A DNA stretch of 64,000 nucleotides from an uncultured Rhizobium sp. GTDB taxonomy: Bacteria > Pseudomonadota > Alphaproteobacteria > Rhizobiales > Rhizobiaceae. A program made the translations under genes and the position numbers. The notes beneath the pieces are model-generated. The model saw nothing but the letters and a program-made list of their open reading frames with translations. It searched no databases and was not told where the DNA came from. The stretch spans positions 41,632 to 105,631 of the forward strand of contig CAMFHE010000017.1 of assembly GCA_945952045.1 (NCBI GenBank). Direction: 5' to 3'. Shown here in pieces: positions 62,049 through 64,000 of this stretch (the stretch's first letter is position 1; each line of letters starts with the position of its first letter).

Positions 62049-62270
62049 ATGATGACCGACATCACGGTTTTCCCGATGCGAAATCTACCGGACGGTTCTG
62101 CGGAAATCGCCGAGCATCCGTTTTTCCCCGAATTCTGGGACGTAGCCGTTCAGGCCGAGGATGGCGACCTCCTCGACGAGGCGGTGGATTTGGCGACGAC
62201 CGAGGAGGCTGAGGCAGCTGTCGATGCGTTTCTTCTGAGATACCCGGAAGCAAACGTCAGCTACGCCTGA
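62049..62270 (+). CDS. Hypothetical acidic protein (73 aa)
   Basis: The protein reads MMTDITVFPMRNLPDGSAEIAEHPFFPEFWDVAVQAEDGDLLDEAVDLATTEEAEAAVDAFLLRYPEANVSYA, strongly acidic in the second half. AAAGGA lies 5-8 nt before the two possible ATGs (62049, 62052). No family. Confidence 0.6.
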   Translation: MMTDITVFPMRNLPDGSAEIAEHPFFPEFWDVAVQAEDGDLLDEAVDLATTEEAEAAVDAFLLRYPEANVSYA

Positions 62271-62375
62271 CGGATTCCGCCGAGTCGGCTGTGCCCGTGG
62301 TGGACGCTGGCCGACGCTCCCGTCGCCCGGACAACGCGCCCCGCGGCCCCACTGAATTTTGAACGGACTCCCACA

Positions 62376-63386
62376 ATGTTGACCCACGAAACCCCGCGGC
62401 TCCGAGCCGTCGGGCGGCAACGCCTTTTGCGCACGCTGAGCGGACGCCTGCTCGCGGTATGCTTTGGGGCTGGGGTGGATTCGACGGCGATGCTGATCGC
62501 CCTGCGTCTCGCAGGACTCCGGCCGCACGTCATCACCTTCGCAGACGTTGCCGCCGAAAAACCCGAAACGCTGGTCCATCTGGACCGGATCGGCGCGCTC
62601 CTGGCCGACTGGGGCTGGCCGCCGATCATCGTCTGCCGGAAGGTGCCGCTCGCATCGACCGGTTATGACGACCTCTACGGCAACTGCATCGTCAATGAGA
62701 CCCTGCCGTCCTTGGCCTTCGGCATGAAAAGCTGCTCGATAAAATGGAAGCAGAAGCCGCAGGACCAGGCGTTGAAGGGATCACGATCCGGCCCGAACGC
62801 CGCGCCACCGCACCCGATTTGGATCGAGGCGCAGCGGACAGGACAGCGGATCGTCAAGCTGATCGGCTACGACTGCGGCCGCGCCGACATGCGCCGTTCA
62901 CGCAACCTCCCGGCGGCCGATGCCGATTTCGATTTTGCCTATCCTCTCCAGATCCTTGGATGGTCGCGGGAGGATTGCATCGAGGTCATCACCGAGGTTC
63001 TCGGCCCGGAATTCGTGCCGATAAAGTCGGCCTGCTTCTTCTGCCCGGCGAGCAAAATTTGGGAGCTGTACTGGCTTGCCGCCCATCATCCGGAGCTTCT
63101 GGAGCGAGCGCTGTTTCTTGAGCGCAACGCGCTGACCGGCAAGCACAGCCGGTTCGATGAGATCGAATTCGGCGCGTCCTGGGAGGAGCTCGTGCGCAAC
63201 GCCGACCGCTTCCCCAGCTCGAACACCACGGTCGGGCTGGGGCGCAATTTCTCATGGAACCAGTGGGCGCGTGTCAACGGCGTCGTCGATGACAATTTCT
63301 ATGTTCGGCGGGACGAGGCCGACCGCGCCCGTTTTCTGGCATCCACCAGCGCGCGTTGTAGGCACGCGATGCCGGTTGACGGTTGA
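62376..63386 (+). CDS. Second PP-loop, PAPS-reductase-like protein
   Basis: The 336-aa protein has a PP-loop variant LLAVCFGAGVDSTAMLIALRLAG (GAGVDS for SGGxDS), ITFADVAAEKPET after it, FGMKSCSIKWKQKPQD as the substrate-side Cys segment and SACFFCPASKIWELYWLA with a CxxC pair. Similar proteins are frequent in phages. It differs clearly from the first PP-loop protein, so the two are unlikely to be recent duplicates. Its role may be DNA or RNA modification (inference). The upstream leader has no clear hairpin. Confidence 0.78.
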   Translation: MLTHETPRLRAVGRQRLLRTLSGRLLAVCFGAGVDSTAMLIALRLAGLRPHVITFADVAAEKPETLVHLDRIGALLADWGWPPIIVCRKVPLASTGYDDLYGNCIVNETLPSLAFGMKSCSIKWKQKPQDQALKGSRSGPNAAPPHPIWIEAQRTGQRIVKLIGYDCGRADMRRSRNLPAADADFDFAYPLQILGWSREDCIEVITEVLGPEFVPIKSACFFCPASKIWELYWLAAHHPELLERALFLERNALTGKHSRFDEIEFGASWEELVRNADRFPSSNTTVGLGRNFSWNQWARVNGVVDDNFYVRRDEADRARFLASTSARCRHAMPVDG

Positions 63387-63413
63387 GGCGGCGGCGGGCG
63401 GGACGGCTGGCGG

Positions 63414-63485
63414 GCCGAGAGAGAGGGGGGCTGCGGGCCGGTCGGCCCGGCTGAAGGTTGGAGAGAGCGCACAGCCGGTCGGGCT
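63414..63485 (+). promoter_or_regulatory. Purine-rich leader element F
   Basis: CGGGCCGAGAGAGAGGGG, CTGCGGGCCGG, CGGCCCGGCTGAAGG and TTGGAGAGAG, then ACAGCCGG. It precedes the gene at 63515 by 30 bp and is nearly identical in its middle to element E. Confidence 0.6.
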
Positions 63486-63514
63486 CACTTCCTCGCGCTC
63501 CACGGACCACCGAC

Positions 63515-63715
63515 ATGAATGATCCTCTCTATCCACGCCTTCGCCTTCGCGCGGATGCGAACTGGCGCACTGTCGTGCGCGCCGCTGCATGCCAGTTCGA
63601 TCGCGGACTTCGGTACGACCCTGCCTTCCGCGTCGCGCGCAAGCGCTTTTACCGCTCGATGCTCGCAGAGCATCGAGCCGACCGTCGTGAGCTCGCCAAC
63701 GCTTTCCGCCTTTGA
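63515..63715 (+). CDS. Hypothetical basic protein (66 aa)
   Basis: A small Arg-rich helical protein (MNDPLYPRLRLRADANWRTVVRAAACQFDRGLRYDPAFRVARKRFYRSMLAEHRADRRELANAFRL). Leader F lies upstream. No family recognised. Confidence 0.5.
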   Translation: MNDPLYPRLRLRADANWRTVVRAAACQFDRGLRYDPAFRVARKRFYRSMLAEHRADRRELANAFRL

Positions 63716-63838
63716 CCTCTCGGAACCCGAGGCATGGCCCTCATCGCCGGCGCGACGCCTCAACTGTCTGCCCGCGGGGCTTTTCCCCGATGCACTCGGG
63801 CGTCTCCGCTTTCCCCTCCACAACAAAGGAATTTCACA

Positions 63839-64000
63839 ATGCCGCAAATCGCGACAAACGTACTCAGGATTCTCGGCGCTGCCGTCGTCGAAGGCTCGAA
63901 AGTCTCCCTGGTCGGTCAGCTCGATCGCAAGCTCTATGTCGAAACCGACAAGGTCCTTCAGGCCGCCGGTGGAAAATGGAATCGCTCCGCGAAGGCCCAT
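63839..64000 (+). CDS. Probable SAM-dependent DNA methyltransferase, N-terminus only
   Basis: The first 54 residues (PQIATNVLRILGAAVVEGSKVSLVGQLDRKLYVETDKVLQAAGGKWNRSAKAH) end with the LYxxxxKVLxAAGGKWNRxAKAH segment that I know from the N-terminus of plasmid-borne methyltransferase-like proteins. AAAGGA lies 8 nt before the ATG. The catalytic part is outside the window, so the call rests on the N-terminal pattern only. Confidence 0.5.
   Translation, partial: MPQIATNVLRILGAAVVEGSKVSLVGQLDRKLYVETDKVLQAAGGKWNRSAKAH

Noticed and set aside
43735..63485. The leader repeats as a CRISPR array or transposon ends
   Set aside because: Copies are spread over 20 kb, differ in length and sequence, and sit before genes; there are no regular spacers and no inverted pairs around transposase genes.
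63485..64000. Minus-strand open frame running off the right end
   Set aside because: It is opposite two plus-strand genes with ribosome binding sites and has no recognisable motif.

Overview
The window looks like a high-GC alphaproteobacterial replicon, most likely a large plasmid or chromid of the order Hyphomicrobiales (Rhizobiales). The evidence is a DUF1403 / ScpB-like / tyrosine recombinase module, an imuA-imuB-dnaE2 mutagenesis cassette with an alphaproteobacterial LexA box (GAAC-N7-GAAC), DUF1173, DUF932 and a long ParB-like protein, which I associate with accessory replicons of rhizobia. No rRNA, tRNA or CRISPR array was seen.

Layout. 0-5.7 kb: the end of a LysR regulator, a Fic protein with repeated motifs in its promoter, a DUF6283 protein, a tyrosine recombinase, DUF1403 and a ScpB-like protein. 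5.7-10.9 kb: a minus-strand operon of a DUF433/DUF5615 antitoxin-toxin pair, a DUF2971 protein and a PHP-plus-SMC-type ATPase, a candidate defence operon with a palindromic operator. 11-17.2 kb: a HAD phosphatase, then a periplasmic redox group (beta-propeller protein, multicopper oxidase, two c-type cytochromes, small secreted proteins). 17.2-25.1 kb: a patchwork of gene remains (SRAP peptidase, Tn554-type recombinase, dinB, amidase) around an intact LysR / MFS / cyclophilin-like / hydrolase group. 25.3-35.7 kb: a metal and envelope group (FAD oxidoreductase, PCu(A)C-like protein, CDF exporter, DUF882 peptidase-like protein, three L,D-transpeptidases, LspA, a His-tailed MFS exporter under a CsoR-type repressor). 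35.7-42.7 kb: methyltransferase and uvrD remnants, then intact imuA-imuB-dnaE2.

43.7-64 kb: a long accessory block, mostly on the plus strand, of poorly known genes. It includes a PP-loop / DUF6884 / Mom-like run, a HerA-type ATPase, SANT-like, ParB-like, DUF932 and GHKL ATPase genes, DUF1173 on the minus strand, a second PP-loop protein, and the start of a probable DNA methyltransferase. Most runs of coupled genes here are preceded by one of two repeated leader elements: a GC hairpin ending in a T-rich tract right before the ribosome binding site, or a purine-rich GGGAGAGG...GGAGAGAG element. These leaders, and the PP-loop/DUF6884/Mom-like operon as a possible nucleic-acid modification system, are the most novel parts of the window.

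Functional names come from reading motifs and recalling families; no search was run. Starts were chosen from Shine-Dalgarno sequences, overlaps with upstream stops and family start positions, and are noted where uncertain.
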